Assembly: GCA_947567425.1 (NCBI GenBank)
Contig: CANOLV010000025.1
Location: 1-36,554 of the forward strand
Length of the DNA: 36,554 bases
From: an uncultured Porphyromonadaceae bacterium
GTDB taxonomy: Bacteria > Bacteroidota > Bacteroidia > Bacteroidales > Muribaculaceae
Direction of reading: 5' to 3'
Shown: positions 1 to 7,453 of the stretch, one piece after another
How the letters are laid out: each line of letters opens with the position of its first letter
Numbering within the stretch: position 1 is the stretch's first letter
Notes under the pieces: generated by a model
Database searches by the model: none
Seen by the model: the letters and a program-made list of their open reading frames with translations, nothing else
Told to the model about the DNA's origin: nothing
Position numbers and translations under genes: made by a program

Positions 1-75
1 AATGCCTTTCAGCTTGATACGCCTAAAACTGTGCGTTTCTATTTGGATTCTTCATTTCGTCGAAGCTACACGTAG
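1..75 (+). CDS. Possible 3' end of a gene that begins before the window
   Basis: Frame 1 is open from the first base to a TAG at 73-75 and reads as 24 residues with a plausible coding composition (it contains TPKTVRFYLDSSF). It could be the C-terminus of an upstream plus-strand gene. The stretch is too short to recognise a family, and another frame is also open here, so this is only a suggestion. The AT-rich DNA from 76 to 212 shows no further gene. Confidence 0.3.
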   Translation, partial: NAFQLDTPKTVRFYLDSSFRRSYT

Positions 76-212
76 TATCACATACACTTGTTGTTTAACT
101 TTCAAGATTTGGATGCGACTATAGTGGCGGCTTCGAAATAATCGTATTTGTTGTTGATTCATATATTTTATTATTTATTGGTATATGAGCGCGATGTTTG
201 AAAATAAAAGAG

Positions 213-220
213 TATATTTG
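213..220 (+). promoter_or_regulatory. Bacteroidetes-type -7 element for the S41 protease gene
   Basis: TATATTTG matches the TAnnTTTG -7 consensus of the Bacteroidetes primary sigma factor. A TTTG lies upstream at 197-200, but the spacing is only 12 nt, so the -33 half is not convincing. Transcription from here would give a leader of about 75 nt before the ATG at 302. Confidence 0.4.
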
Positions 221-301
221 TTGCAAGAAATCAATTGTGATATTTTGTGGCTTATATGAGCCGGATATTATCTGGAATTGATGAAATAAAGAAAGACTGA
301 G

Positions 302-1948
302 ATGAAACATTTAATATCTATCGGATGCATATTGCTTTTTTTGACATTCGGTGTGTCCGCTCAACCGAATGCCGGAATTGAGTCCAATACGCAGAATATG
401 TCAAACGATTCGCTCGTTAATGATTTCCGATTTTTTTGCGATATGCTGGAAGCCACTCATCCCGATCCATATACCGGATTTGGAGGACGTCCGTTTTTTT
501 ATATTGAACGCGATTTGGCGTTAAGCAGAATTGCCGACGACAGCCTCGATCTGAATGGTTTTTGTGACGTTTTGAATGAATTTACGGTGCCATTGAAGGA
601 TTTGCATACATTTGTGCAATATCCTAAATCGGATGTCATTAAGGTAAAATATGTTCAACGGATAGCATTTGCGGTATTGAACGACGGACTGATGGTGTCC
701 GGCATAGCAAAGCCATATTCACATCATTTAGGTTCTCGCCTGATAGCAATAAATGGTGTGCCTGTCGACACACTTGCTTTCAGAATGGCACGAATCATGC
801 CGAGCGAGAATTTTGTTGGAGATCTGCAAAATTTGTCGTCATGTGGAAACCAGGATGAGATATTGAGCAAGCTTGGAGTTCAGTTCAGCGACAGTGTCGA
901 GTATAAGTTGCAGACTCCTCGCTCCGACACCATATTCATAGACTTGCAGATTGTTGAGAGAGAACATTTAGCAGATGTTGAGATGGCAAGGCTGAACAGC
1001 TCCTTGACACTTCCGGAGGAGAATCTGCAATTTGCATTTATCGATGGGTCGGACAATATAATGTATCTGCGTCTGTCAAGTATAATGGCCCGCGAAAATT
1101 ACAGGTATTGTCATGAAAATGGATGGAACAATGCCATGAGCGACATCTCTTATTACTATCAGTCAATAGGAAAGGAGATGCCCGGAGATGTAAGGGAGGC
1201 TATCAATGCGATACCGTCATTTTCAGAAGAGTTTTCCAAGATGCTTCTTTCGATGAAGGATAGGGGATCTGAATATCTGATTATAGATATGCGGGGAAAT
1301 GGAGGCGGTTGGACTCCTATAACATATCCATCGATGGTTATGATGTTCGGCGACGAATACTGTCGCAAGGATTTTGAGGTTAAAAGTATCCGCCGGCTTT
1401 CTGATCTATATCTCCGTAAGATCAATCGACCTATAGATCAATTAAACCTGTCGTGGGGCACGGAGTTTGAGATCGGGGATTATTTTACAATGAATGAATA
1501 TCAGGAGGGCGACATAGCTTATCACAGAAACCGTGTGCTGCGGAATGCTTTAACGGAAACGCCGGAGCTTTTGCAATCGCTAAACGGCGAACCTCTTTAT
1601 CGACCTAAGCGAATATTTGTCATAACTGATCCGCATACGAACAGCGCCGCATTTCATTATGCGTTTTATCTATGGAAAATGAATGCTACTTTAGTCGGTG
1701 TGCCGTCAAGTCAGGCGCCAAATACATTTATGGAAGTTACGCCCTTCAGGCTTCCGTATACGGGTCTGATGGCAAGTGCCTCAAATACGATGCAACAATT
1801 CTTCCCGGTGGACAGTCCTTTCGCAAAAGTCCTTAAGCCTAATGTTGAGATGACATCACAGGACTATTATGACTTTAAACTTGATGCTAATGCTCCGGTC
1901 CTGAAGATTCTGGAAATATGCGGGAATGAAAAAGGAATAAACCGCTGA
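302..1948 (+). CDS. S41 family (C-terminal processing-like) peptidase, secreted
   Basis: This 548-residue protein starts with a Sec signal peptide (MKHLISIGCILLFLTFGVSA, cleavage near AQP), so it is exported to the periplasm or cell surface. The middle contains a PDZ-like stretch (about residues 125-170, with LGSRLIAINGVPVDTL). The C-terminal half carries the S41 core: a strand followed by DMRGNGGG near residues 330-337, and the likely nucleophile Ser448 in HTNSAAFHYAF. S41 enzymes are Ser/Lys-type proteases that cleave peptides from a free C-terminus. Bacteroidales encode many divergent members with unknown substrates. The catalytic Lys is not obvious from the motif alone. The gene has its own upstream promoter-like element and converges on the nitrilase gene with only 7 bp between the stops. 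The family call is firm; the substrate is unknown. Confidence 0.8.
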   Translation: MKHLISIGCILLFLTFGVSAQPNAGIESNTQNMSNDSLVNDFRFFCDMLEATHPDPYTGFGGRPFFYIERDLALSRIADDSLDLNGFCDVLNEFTVPLKDLHTFVQYPKSDVIKVKYVQRIAFAVLNDGLMVSGIAKPYSHHLGSRLIAINGVPVDTLAFRMARIMPSENFVGDLQNLSSCGNQDEILSKLGVQFSDSVEYKLQTPRSDTIFIDLQIVEREHLADVEMARLNSSLTLPEENLQFAFIDGSDNIMYLRLSSIMARENYRYCHENGWNNAMSDISYYYQSIGKEMPGDVREAINAIPSFSEEFSKMLLSMKDRGSEYLIIDMRGNGGGWTPITYPSMVMMFGDEYCRKDFEVKSIRRLSDLYLRKINRPIDQLNLSWGTEFEIGDYFTMNEYQEGDIAYHRNRVLRNALTETPELLQSLNGEPLYRPKRIFVITDPHTNSAAFHYAFYLWKMNATLVGVPSSQAPNTFMEVTPFRLPYTGLMASASNTMQQFFPVDSPFAKVLKPNVEMTSQDYYDFKLDANAPVLKILEICGNEKGINR

Positions 1949-1955
1949 TTCGGGA

Positions 1956-2753
1956 CTATATAATCTCGAACGAGTCCATAGACCTGTATGCGGGAAACTT
2001 CTCCCTGAATTTGTCAAGTTCGTCTTTTTTTAGGTCTGCGATGATGCAGTGGGAGTTTGTTCCGGCGGTCCCGTTGCCGGCGATACATCGTCCGCGGGCA
2101 TCGAAAATGGCAGAAGTACCGGAGTATTGTCCATAGTCGTCGGCCCCGGAACGGTTGCACCCGACTACGTATGCCTGATTTTCAATGGCTCGCGCTGTCA
2201 GGAGTATGTTCCAAGGATATGCTCTGGAATCAGGCCAGTTGGCCATTACGATCAGCAGATCGTAGGCCGTGCCTATGTTGCGGAGCCATACCGGGAATCT
2301 AAGGTCGAAGCATACGGCTATGGTTATGTTCCATCCCCTGAACCTGAACACGGGCATGGATATTTCTCCTTTTGAATATACGGCATCCTCACCGCTTATA
2401 GAGAATAGATGGCGCTTGTCGTAGAACACCTTGTCGCCTGACGGCTCGATGAAAAATGCGCGGTTATACAAGTTGTCGCCGTCGCGGGCTATAAATGAGC
2501 CGCAAATGGCCATGTTATAGCGTTTAGCCCAACTGGTGACCAGGCTTATCGTGCGGCCGGAGTTTGGCTCGGCCACGTTGTATGCAGTGGACTGTTCGAC
2601 GATGAATCCGGTGGAGAACATTTCCGGCAAAACGGCGATGTCGCATCCTTGCGGCAACATGCTGATGGCTTTTTCGGCATTGATCAGATTCTGCTCTACA
2701 TCTGTCCAGGCAATGTCGAGCTGCATTGCGGCCACTTTTAAAGTCCTATTCAT
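1956..2753 (-). CDS. Carbon-nitrogen hydrolase, omega-amidase (Nit2/YafV) type
   Basis: The product is a nitrilase-superfamily amidase of 265 residues counted from the ATG at 2753. The catalytic triad is visible: Glu44 (VLPEMFSTGF), Lys113 (YDKRHLF) and Cys148 (VCFDLRFP). The CFDLRFP signature is typical of the YafV/Nit2 branch, which hydrolyses alpha-ketoglutaramate and alpha-ketosuccinamate to repair metabolites made by glutamine transaminases. The protein has no signal peptide and is cytoplasmic. An ATG 33 nt further upstream (2786) is in frame, but its product would lack family homology at the start. The chosen ATG overlaps the last codons of the upstream acyltransferase gene by 8 nt, suggesting translational coupling. 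The exact substrate is inferred from the subfamily. Confidence 0.85.
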   Translation of the reverse strand: MNRTLKVAAMQLDIAWTDVEQNLINAEKAISMLPQGCDIAVLPEMFSTGFIVEQSTAYNVAEPNSGRTISLVTSWAKRYNMAICGSFIARDGDNLYNRAFFIEPSGDKVFYDKRHLFSISGEDAVYSKGEISMPVFRFRGWNITIAVCFDLRFPVWLRNIGTAYDLLIVMANWPDSRAYPWNILLTARAIENQAYVVGCNRSGADDYGQYSGTSAIFDARGRCIAGNGTAGTNSHCIIADLKKDELDKFREKFPAYRSMDSFEII

Positions 2754-3291
2754 CTGCGGTAATGAACTTTTCCGGGTACTTTGCATAGAACTGACTGTAA
2801 AACTGCTTTATAGCACGCATGTCAGCCTCGATATCTCCTGTCGGTTTGTACTCGCGGGTTATCTCTATGATTTTGTATTTGTAGTCTATGCCTCCAAGCA
2901 GAAGCGGTATGTCGGCTTCCATGGCTATGTGCAGGAAGCCTGTGCGCCACTTTGCAGTGGCTTTGCGGGTGCCTTCGGGTGTGATGGCAAGAACCAGGCG
3001 CTGGGAATCATTGAACTTTTTAACGATGGATTCCGTAAGCGATCCACCTCTCTTTTTTGGTACGGGTATACCTCCTATCGCGCGGAAGAAGTAGCCTAAC
3101 GGCCATCTGAACCAGGCTTCTTTCATGAGGAATCCGGCTTTGCGACCCACAGATCTGTATGCGAGTTCGCCGAGCAGGAAGTCCCAGTTGCTCGTGTGAG
3201 GAGCTACGCATATAAGACATTTAGGATAGTCGGGCGTAGATATTTCTACCTCCCACCCGGCCATCCTTAATAGCCATTTTGAAATATTCAT
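2746..3291 (-). CDS. PlsC-family 1-acylglycerol-3-phosphate acyltransferase-like protein
   Basis: This 181-residue protein carries the glycerolipid acyltransferase motifs: HTSNWD (His32-Asp37, the HX4D catalytic motif) and EGTR (residues 106-109). A PEG/IPVPKK-type region lies between them. Members transfer acyl chains to lysophosphatidate or related lysolipids at the inner face of the cytoplasmic membrane. The protein is shorter than canonical PlsC (about 240 residues) and lacks an obvious N-terminal membrane anchor, so it belongs to the short variants common in Bacteroidetes. The acceptor may therefore not be lysophosphatidic acid. It is first in a two-gene minus-strand unit with the omega-amidase; the functional link between them is unclear. 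Confidence 0.8.
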   Translation of the reverse strand: MNISKWLLRMAGWEVEISTPDYPKCLICVAPHTSNWDFLLGELAYRSVGRKAGFLMKEAWFRWPLGYFFRAIGGIPVPKKRGGSLTESIVKKFNDSQRLVLAITPEGTRKATAKWRTGFLHIAMEADIPLLLGGIDYKYKIIEITREYKPTGDIEADMRAIKQFYSQFYAKYPEKFITADE

Positions 3292-3376
3292 CTCAGTTTA
3301 AATCAATCAGACTTTTTCGTTAGAGAATTATCACGGAAGAGCCATTGGGAACAACCGTGCCATGAGCAGAAATGAT

Positions 3377-3736
3377 TTAAGCCTTGTTGGCTTTGTTGGC
3401 ATCCTTCTGTGCCTGGGGAAGAGCGGCGTTCATTTCGTGTACGATATCCTCCACGCTTTGATTGAATTCGTTGATCAGCTTTGTGTAGCCTTTGCGGAAA
3501 TATGCTTCGCGTGCCACTTTATATTCATGTGCGGTCGGGAACGACGATGCAGTCTTATCGAAAGCGAAAGATACGTTGTCTACTGTCGAATACTGCAGGT
3601 CGGCAACTTTGAATATGATCTCTTCCATTTTCTTTTTGTCAATATTGGGAACCAGATCACGTGCTACGAGACATTCTCCGGCGAGGTCTCCGCATATAGC
3701 CTTGATGGCCTTTTTGAGTTCGCGTTTATTTGCCAT
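3377..3736 (-). CDS. Conserved hypothetical protein, small and helical
   Basis: This 119-residue protein begins MANKRELKKAIKAICGDLAGECL and ends in a Lys/Ala-rich tail. It is predicted to be largely alpha-helical and charged, with no signal peptide, membrane span or catalytic motif that I can recognise. Coding potential is good: it reads cleanly, is balanced in charge and has no low-complexity artefact. I have the impression that it is a family restricted to Bacteroidales, but could not check. It stands alone, with 85 bp to the acyltransferase gene downstream and the large intergenic region upstream. The function is unknown. Confidence 0.7.
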   Translation of the reverse strand: MANKRELKKAIKAICGDLAGECLVARDLVPNIDKKKMEEIIFKVADLQYSTVDNVSFAFDKTASSFPTAHEYKVAREAYFRKGYTKLINEFNQSVEDIVHEMNAALPQAQKDANKANKA

Positions 3737-3788
3737 AACTTTATGGGGTTAGAATTATTGTTGAAAAATTTTTTGCTAATATAGGCAT

Positions 3789-3796
3789 TATTTTTG
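3789..3796 (+). promoter_or_regulatory. TAnnTTTG-like -7 element upstream of a possible structured RNA
   Basis: TATTTTTG fits the Bacteroidetes -7 consensus, and no protein-coding start follows within a sensible distance. A TTTG is at 3772-3775, but the spacing (13 nt) is short. If active, it would start a transcript near 3803 that runs into the structured region ending at about 4147. Confidence 0.3.
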
Positions 3797-3831
3797 AAAC
3801 GTGTCCACTTTTGGCATATAAATATTCGCGC

Positions 3832-4147
3832 ACCTCGGGGAGTGCCGCGGCTTTAGAATCTACGCAAACTTTTGCATGAGTGCGTTTTCAAATCGCGTTT
3901 ACGTGGCTTGCGGTGCAAATGCTATAATACTGTATCGTCTGTAAAAACTCCCCCGATCATAGAACATTTACCCGGCCTTTCGGATCGCGCAATCTTCAAG
4001 GGTCAAGGACCCGTAAGTTTGCCGTTGTGTCGCGCATCCCGACAGTTGATGGGTATGTGGTACAACATCAAACAGCTCGTGAGCATTGCCAAGGAAGTGA
4101 AGCTCAGAAACACTTGCCCATAGCATAACTTCGCTAAGCAAATTTTA
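3832..4147 (+). ncRNA. Candidate structured non-coding RNA, family not identified
   Basis: The region is more GC-rich than its AT-rich flanks and holds no convincing gene; an 83-codon reading frame here has no protein-like features. Several nested complementary stretches suggest RNA structure. Local hairpins are GGGTC (4000-4004)/GACCC (4008-4012) and GTTTG (4017-4021)/CAAAC (4069-4073). The second encloses GTTGT (4024-4028)/ACAAC (4062-4066) and GTCG (4029-4032)/CGAC (4040-4043). A collinear long-range arm pairs 3878-3882, 3886-3889, 3898-3902, 3907-3910 and 3918-3923 with 4111-4115, 4107-4110, 4097-4101, 4090-4093 and 4082-4087. A terminator-like hairpin follows at 4114-4147. I see no tmRNA, RNase P or SRP signature; a 6S-like RNA is possible but unproven. 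The pairings were found by eye, so chance is a real alternative. Confidence 0.35.
4114..4146 (+). terminator. Possible intrinsic terminator of the candidate RNA
   Basis: TTGC (4114-4117) and TAGC (4121-4124) pair with GCTA (4133-4136) and GCAA (4138-4141), followed by ATTTTAT. The stem is interrupted (a 3-nt bulge on one side, 1 nt on the other), so it is a weak but correctly oriented terminator. Confidence 0.35.
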
Positions 4148-4155
4148 TCATATTT

Positions 4156-4202
4156 AGCCAATATTGGCTTTGTGTTGAATAAAATATGTGCTTTTTATTC
4201 AA
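4156..4202. repeat. Cluster of palindromes in the region ahead of the agmatine operon
   Basis: AGCCAATATTGGCT (4156-4169) is a perfect 14-bp palindrome. Five bases later TTGAATAAAA (4175-4184) is mirrored by TTTTATTCAA (4193-4202). A third copy of TGAATAAAA follows near 4217-4225. These could be binding sites for a regulator or a bidirectional terminator. They lie about 130 bp upstream of the -33 element of the agmatine operon, so direct promoter control is uncertain. Confidence 0.4.
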
Positions 4203-4335
4203 TACAAAGGTTTAACTGAATAAAACGAGTTATATTTTTAGTCTGATATGACGACAATGAAAAACAATTACCACAATTACCATAAGTCATTTTTAATGCT
4301 TTAATATGGTTTAAATATTAAAAATTATGAAAATA

Positions 4336-4367
4336 TTTGCCAGTTATATTGCTACGTTGTATATTTG
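4336..4367 (+). promoter_or_regulatory. Promoter of the agmatine deiminase operon
   Basis: TTTG at 4336-4339 and TATATTTG at 4360-4367 are separated by 20 nt, an ideal match to the Bacteroidetes promoter. The expected transcription start is near 4374, giving a leader of about 50 nt before the ATG at 4427. Confidence 0.7.
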
Positions 4368-4426
4368 GAGCGTAGAATGAGAAAAATCTATACTTAAAAT
4401 TAAATACTTGATATTGTAATCACAAA

Positions 4427-4660
4427 ATGGATGACATAACCGATATCTTTCTGCACATTATCCGTCAGTATGGAAGTGTCGATATTGCGGATGCCGAGTT
4501 CAAGAAGATGATTCATGAGGATCCTGAACTTAGAGAGCAATATAAGGAATGGTGCAGTGCCGTGGGAAGTTCCGAGAAGATGGGTTTTCTCGATTATTGC
4601 GACGAATATCTCGATTCGCAGGAATCCATATATGATACTCTGAATGATTATGATGAATGA
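4427..4660 (+). CDS. Small acidic conserved hypothetical protein
   Basis: This 77-residue, strongly acidic helical protein begins MDDITDIFLHIIRQYGSVD and ends ESIYDTLNDYDE. No catalytic motif, signal peptide or membrane span is visible. It is the first gene behind a strong consensus promoter, and its stop overlaps the start of aguA, so it is translationally coupled to the agmatine pathway. That position suggests a regulatory or chaperone-like role in polyamine synthesis, but this is inference from context only. Coding is supported by the promoter, the overlap and the clean composition. Confidence 0.7.
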   Translation: MDDITDIFLHIIRQYGSVDIADAEFKKMIHEDPELREQYKEWCSAVGSSEKMGFLDYCDEYLDSQESIYDTLNDYDE

Positions 4661-5699
4661 GGATAATAAAGAGCGCGGAGTCCGTTTGCCTGCGGAATGG
4701 GAACCTAACGGATGTGTGATTTTGTCCTGGCCGCATGAGCTGACCGACTGGGCTCCGATGCTTGATGAAGTTACGGAGTGTTTTGTAGAGATAGCGAGTG
4801 CGATTGCCGATGAAGAGAGTGTGGTGATTGTAGCTCCGGATGTGTCAGTTCCGAGGCGGTTGCTCGATTCGCATCCGCATAAGGATAGGATAATATACTT
4901 TGAATGTCCTACGAATGACACGTGGGCGAGAGACTTCGGTCCGATAACCGTGCGTGTCGACGGCGTTCCGTCAATATATGACTTTAAGTTCAACGGCTGG
5001 GGATTGAAATTTGCCTCAGACAAGGATAATCTCATCACTTCGGCAATGTCGCGGTCGGGATTGCTGCGTTGCCGTTATGTCAATAAGCTCGGCTTTGTGC
5101 TTGAGGGCGGATCCATCGAGAGCGACGGACGAGGTACGCTTCTGACTACTTCTACGTGTCTGATGTCGGCCAACCGCAACGGGGAGATGTCGCGCGACGA
5201 GATTGAGGCTTATCTGAAAAATGCTTTCGGGCTCGACCGGGTACTTTGGCTCGACCATGGTGCTCTTGCCGGCGATGACACGGACAGCCATATCGACACT
5301 CTTGCGCGATTGGCTCCGTGCGACACGATACTTTATACATCCACCGACGATGTGGATGACGAGCACTTTGAGGAGTTGCGTAAGATGGAGGATGAATTGA
5401 AGGCCATGCGTACGGCCGAGGGCCGACCGTACAATCTGATCGCCCTTCCGCTTCCGGATGCCATATACGACGATGGCGACAGGCTTCCGGCCACATACGC
5501 CAATTTTCTGATTCTCGGACGTTCGATTCTGATGCCGTCGTACGGACAACCTCGAAAAGACATGCTCGCCTCGCAGATACTGCGGATAGCATTCCCAGAC
5601 CATAAGGTAAGGATGGTGGACTGCAGGGCATTAATCAAGCAGCATGGATCGCTTCATTGCGTGACTATGCAGATCCCTAAAGAAATAATAGCAATATGA
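4653..5699 (+). CDS. aguA: Agmatine deiminase
   Basis: This member of the peptidyl-arginine-deiminase-like family (about 348 residues) hydrolyses agmatine to N-carbamoylputrescine and ammonia in the cytoplasm. Characteristic motifs occur in order: LPAEWEPNGCVILSWP near the N-terminus, NDTWARDFGP (near residue 90), GGSIESDGRG, HGALAGDDTDSHID with the catalytic His/Asp, and the C-terminal nucleophile Cys in GSLHCVTMQIP (about residue 336). ATGs at 4644, 4650 and 4653 are all in frame. The last is preferred because it gives the usual short N-terminus and an 8-nt overlap with the upstream stop. The aguB start overlaps the aguA stop, so the two pathway enzymes are coupled. Identification is firm, since both pathway steps are adjacent. 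Confidence 0.93.
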   Translation: MNEDNKERGVRLPAEWEPNGCVILSWPHELTDWAPMLDEVTECFVEIASAIADEESVVIVAPDVSVPRRLLDSHPHKDRIIYFECPTNDTWARDFGPITVRVDGVPSIYDFKFNGWGLKFASDKDNLITSAMSRSGLLRCRYVNKLGFVLEGGSIESDGRGTLLTTSTCLMSANRNGEMSRDEIEAYLKNAFGLDRVLWLDHGALAGDDTDSHIDTLARLAPCDTILYTSTDDVDDEHFEELRKMEDELKAMRTAEGRPYNLIALPLPDAIYDDGDRLPATYANFLILGRSILMPSYGQPRKDMLASQILRIAFPDHKVRMVDCRALIKQHGSLHCVTMQIPKEIIAI

Positions 5700-6583
5700 G
5701 CAAGATACTTAATGTCGGAATCATACAGCAGTCAAACACTGCCGACATAAATGAGAACCGACGCCGAATAGGAGATAAGATAGCTGAGCTTGCAGGCCAG
5801 GGTTGTTCGCTGATAGTGAATCAGGAATTGCACGACTCACTGTATTTCTGTCAGACAGAGAATGTGGACACGTGCGACCTGGCGGTGGCGATACCCTCGG
5901 AAGTGACTGAATTTTACAGTGCACTTGCCAAGAGACACGGAGTGGTGATAGTCACGTCGCTGTTCGAGCGTAGGGCGCCGGGGTTGTATCACAATACGGC
6001 TGTGGTGTTTGAACGCGACGGTTCCATCGCCGGCAAATACCGCAAAATGCATATACCGGATGATCCGGCATATTATGAGAAATTCTATTTTACTCCGGGA
6101 GATATAGGTTTTGAGCCTATATCCACGTCGGTCGGACGTCTTGGCGTGTTGGTATGTTGGGACCAGTGGTATCCGGAGGCCGCGCGCCTTATGGCGCTCC
6201 GCGGGGCGGAGATACTGATATATCCGACTGCGATAGGTTGGGAAAGTTCCGATACGGATGCAGAGAAGGCTCGTCAACGCGAGGCTTGGATCACTGTCCA
6301 GAGGGGACACGCTGTGGCCAACGGACTTCCGGTAGTGGCCGTGAACAGAGTCGGGCTTGAACCGGATCCATCCGGAGTTACGGGAGGCATCACTTTCTGG
6401 GGCAGTTCATTTGTGGCCGGTCCGCAGGGCGAATTTATTTATGATGCTCCGACAGACGAGGAAGCTACCGTCAAAGTCGCGATAGATATGTCGCGGTCGG
6501 AATCGGTGAGAAGATGGTGGCCATTTCTTCGCGACCGCAGGATAGACGCCTATCAGGGCCTGGTCAAAAGATATATAGATTGA
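5696..6583 (+). CDS. aguB: N-carbamoylputrescine amidase
   Basis: This 295-residue nitrilase-superfamily enzyme converts N-carbamoylputrescine to putrescine, CO2 and ammonia, completing the agmatine route. The triad is visible: Glu in NQELHDSLYF, Lys in KYRKMHIPDD, and nucleophile Cys154 in VLVCWDQWYPEAARL. The sequences HDSLYFCQTENVD and YYEKFYFTPGD are characteristic of the AguB subfamily and separate it from the omega-amidase at 1956-2753. The ATG overlaps the aguA stop by 4 nt (ATGA), indicating translational coupling. A strong hairpin terminator follows 27 bp after the stop. The route gives this organism an ornithine-decarboxylase-independent source of putrescine. Confidence 0.94.
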   Translation: MSKILNVGIIQQSNTADINENRRRIGDKIAELAGQGCSLIVNQELHDSLYFCQTENVDTCDLAVAIPSEVTEFYSALAKRHGVVIVTSLFERRAPGLYHNTAVVFERDGSIAGKYRKMHIPDDPAYYEKFYFTPGDIGFEPISTSVGRLGVLVCWDQWYPEAARLMALRGAEILIYPTAIGWESSDTDAEKARQREAWITVQRGHAVANGLPVVAVNRVGLEPDPSGVTGGITFWGSSFVAGPQGEFIYDAPTDEEATVKVAIDMSRSESVRRWWPFLRDRRIDAYQGLVKRYID

Positions 6584-6609
6584 CTCTTCCTGCTTATGAA
6601 TTGATAATG

Positions 6610-6657
6610 CCGGACCGTCGATCCTGATGCTTGATTTTAGCTGGATCGACGGTCCGG
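6610..6657. terminator. Bidirectional terminator between aguB and tyrA
   Basis: A perfect 15-bp inverted repeat pairs 6610-6624 (CCGGACCGTCGATCC) with 6643-6657 around an 18-nt loop. It is followed on the plus strand by TATTTTCTATTAT. It lies between two convergent operons and can serve both. Confidence 0.85.
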
Positions 6658-6666
6658 TATTTTCTA

Positions 6667-7440
6667 TTATCTAAGATTGCCGCGCACTCTGTCAAGATAT
6701 ATCTGCATGGCTTCCGAGTCGTGCGACTCGACTATTTGCTGCAGTTCCGATAGCTTTTGCTGTATCTTTTTGAGCTGTCCGGAAGTGTTGGGATTGAACA
6801 GAATCTCACTCAGCAGGTAGTCGTCCTCGCTCATAAGTCCGTCGGCGATGGCTTTATGTCGTTTAAACGTGGTGCCCGGAGCATCCTGATGCTTCATGCA
6901 GCTTGCGAATACGAGAGTCGACGCGAACGGTATGGACAGAGAGTAGGCTATAGTCTCGTCGTGCTGCTGAAATGTGTACTCTTCAATGTGGAGGTTGAGC
7001 TGTTGGTACAGGTCTTTGAAGAATATTTTCCCGAGATGGTCGCCCTCAGCGATTATTATGGCATTCTCCTGGCTAAGATTGCTCAGAGATGCGAATGTCG
7101 GTCCGAACATCGGGTGGGTTGACACGAACGGATGTCCGCTTTCGGCGTAGAATTCCGGCAGATGGGTTTTCACAGATGCGATGTCGCTCAGAATGCATTT
7201 GTCCGGCAGGTAGGGCATTATTTTCTGGAATGCCTGAATGGTGTATTTGACCGTGGCGGCGTTTATCACCATTTCTGGGGCAAAATCTTCAATCTCCTGC
7301 ATCGAGGAGAAGCGCCGGCAGTTGAAGGTGAACAGCAGGCGTCGAGGATCAGTGTCGAATATGGCCACCTCATGCTTTGTGGAAAGCACGTCGCAGAAAA
7401 ACGACCCCATCTTACCGGCTCCAAGTATAAGAATCTTCAT
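6667..7440 (-). CDS. tyrA: Prephenate dehydrogenase
   Basis: This protein of about 257 residues begins with a Rossmann NAD(P)-binding fold (MKILILGAGKMGSFF), followed by SDIASVKTHLPEF and HPMFGPTF, both typical of TyrA. It oxidatively decarboxylates prephenate to 4-hydroxyphenylpyruvate, the tyrosine branch. The frame is open 66 nt further upstream, but that extension overlaps the preceding gene and would precede the Rossmann strand, so the ATG at 7440 is preferred. It begins 13 nt after the DAHP synthase/chorismate mutase stop and is the last gene of the operon. No ACT domain is present, so feedback control probably acts elsewhere, e.g. through the attenuator ahead of pheA. Confidence 0.9.
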   Translation of the reverse strand: MKILILGAGKMGSFFCDVLSTKHEVAIFDTDPRRLLFTFNCRRFSSMQEIEDFAPEMVINAATVKYTIQAFQKIMPYLPDKCILSDIASVKTHLPEFYAESGHPFVSTHPMFGPTFASLSNLSQENAIIIAEGDHLGKIFFKDLYQQLNLHIEEYTFQQHDETIAYSLSIPFASTLVFASCMKHQDAPGTTFKRHKAIADGLMSEDDYLLSEILFNPNTSGQLKKIQQKLSELQQIVESHDSEAMQIYLDRVRGNLR

Positions 7441-7453
7441 CTTGTGGCGGTTT

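Noticed and set aside
3872-4123. An 83-codon plus-strand frame in the long intergenic region
   Set aside because: Its translation has no domain-like composition, other frames are open over the same stretch, and the sequence shows RNA-like pairing instead. No start-proximal promoter fits it.
3832-4147. Assignment of the candidate RNA as tmRNA, RNase P RNA or SRP RNA
   Set aside because: The tmRNA ends and tag-peptide region, the RNase P GAGGAAAGUCC core and the SRP GGAAGGAAGCA loop pattern are all missing on both strands.
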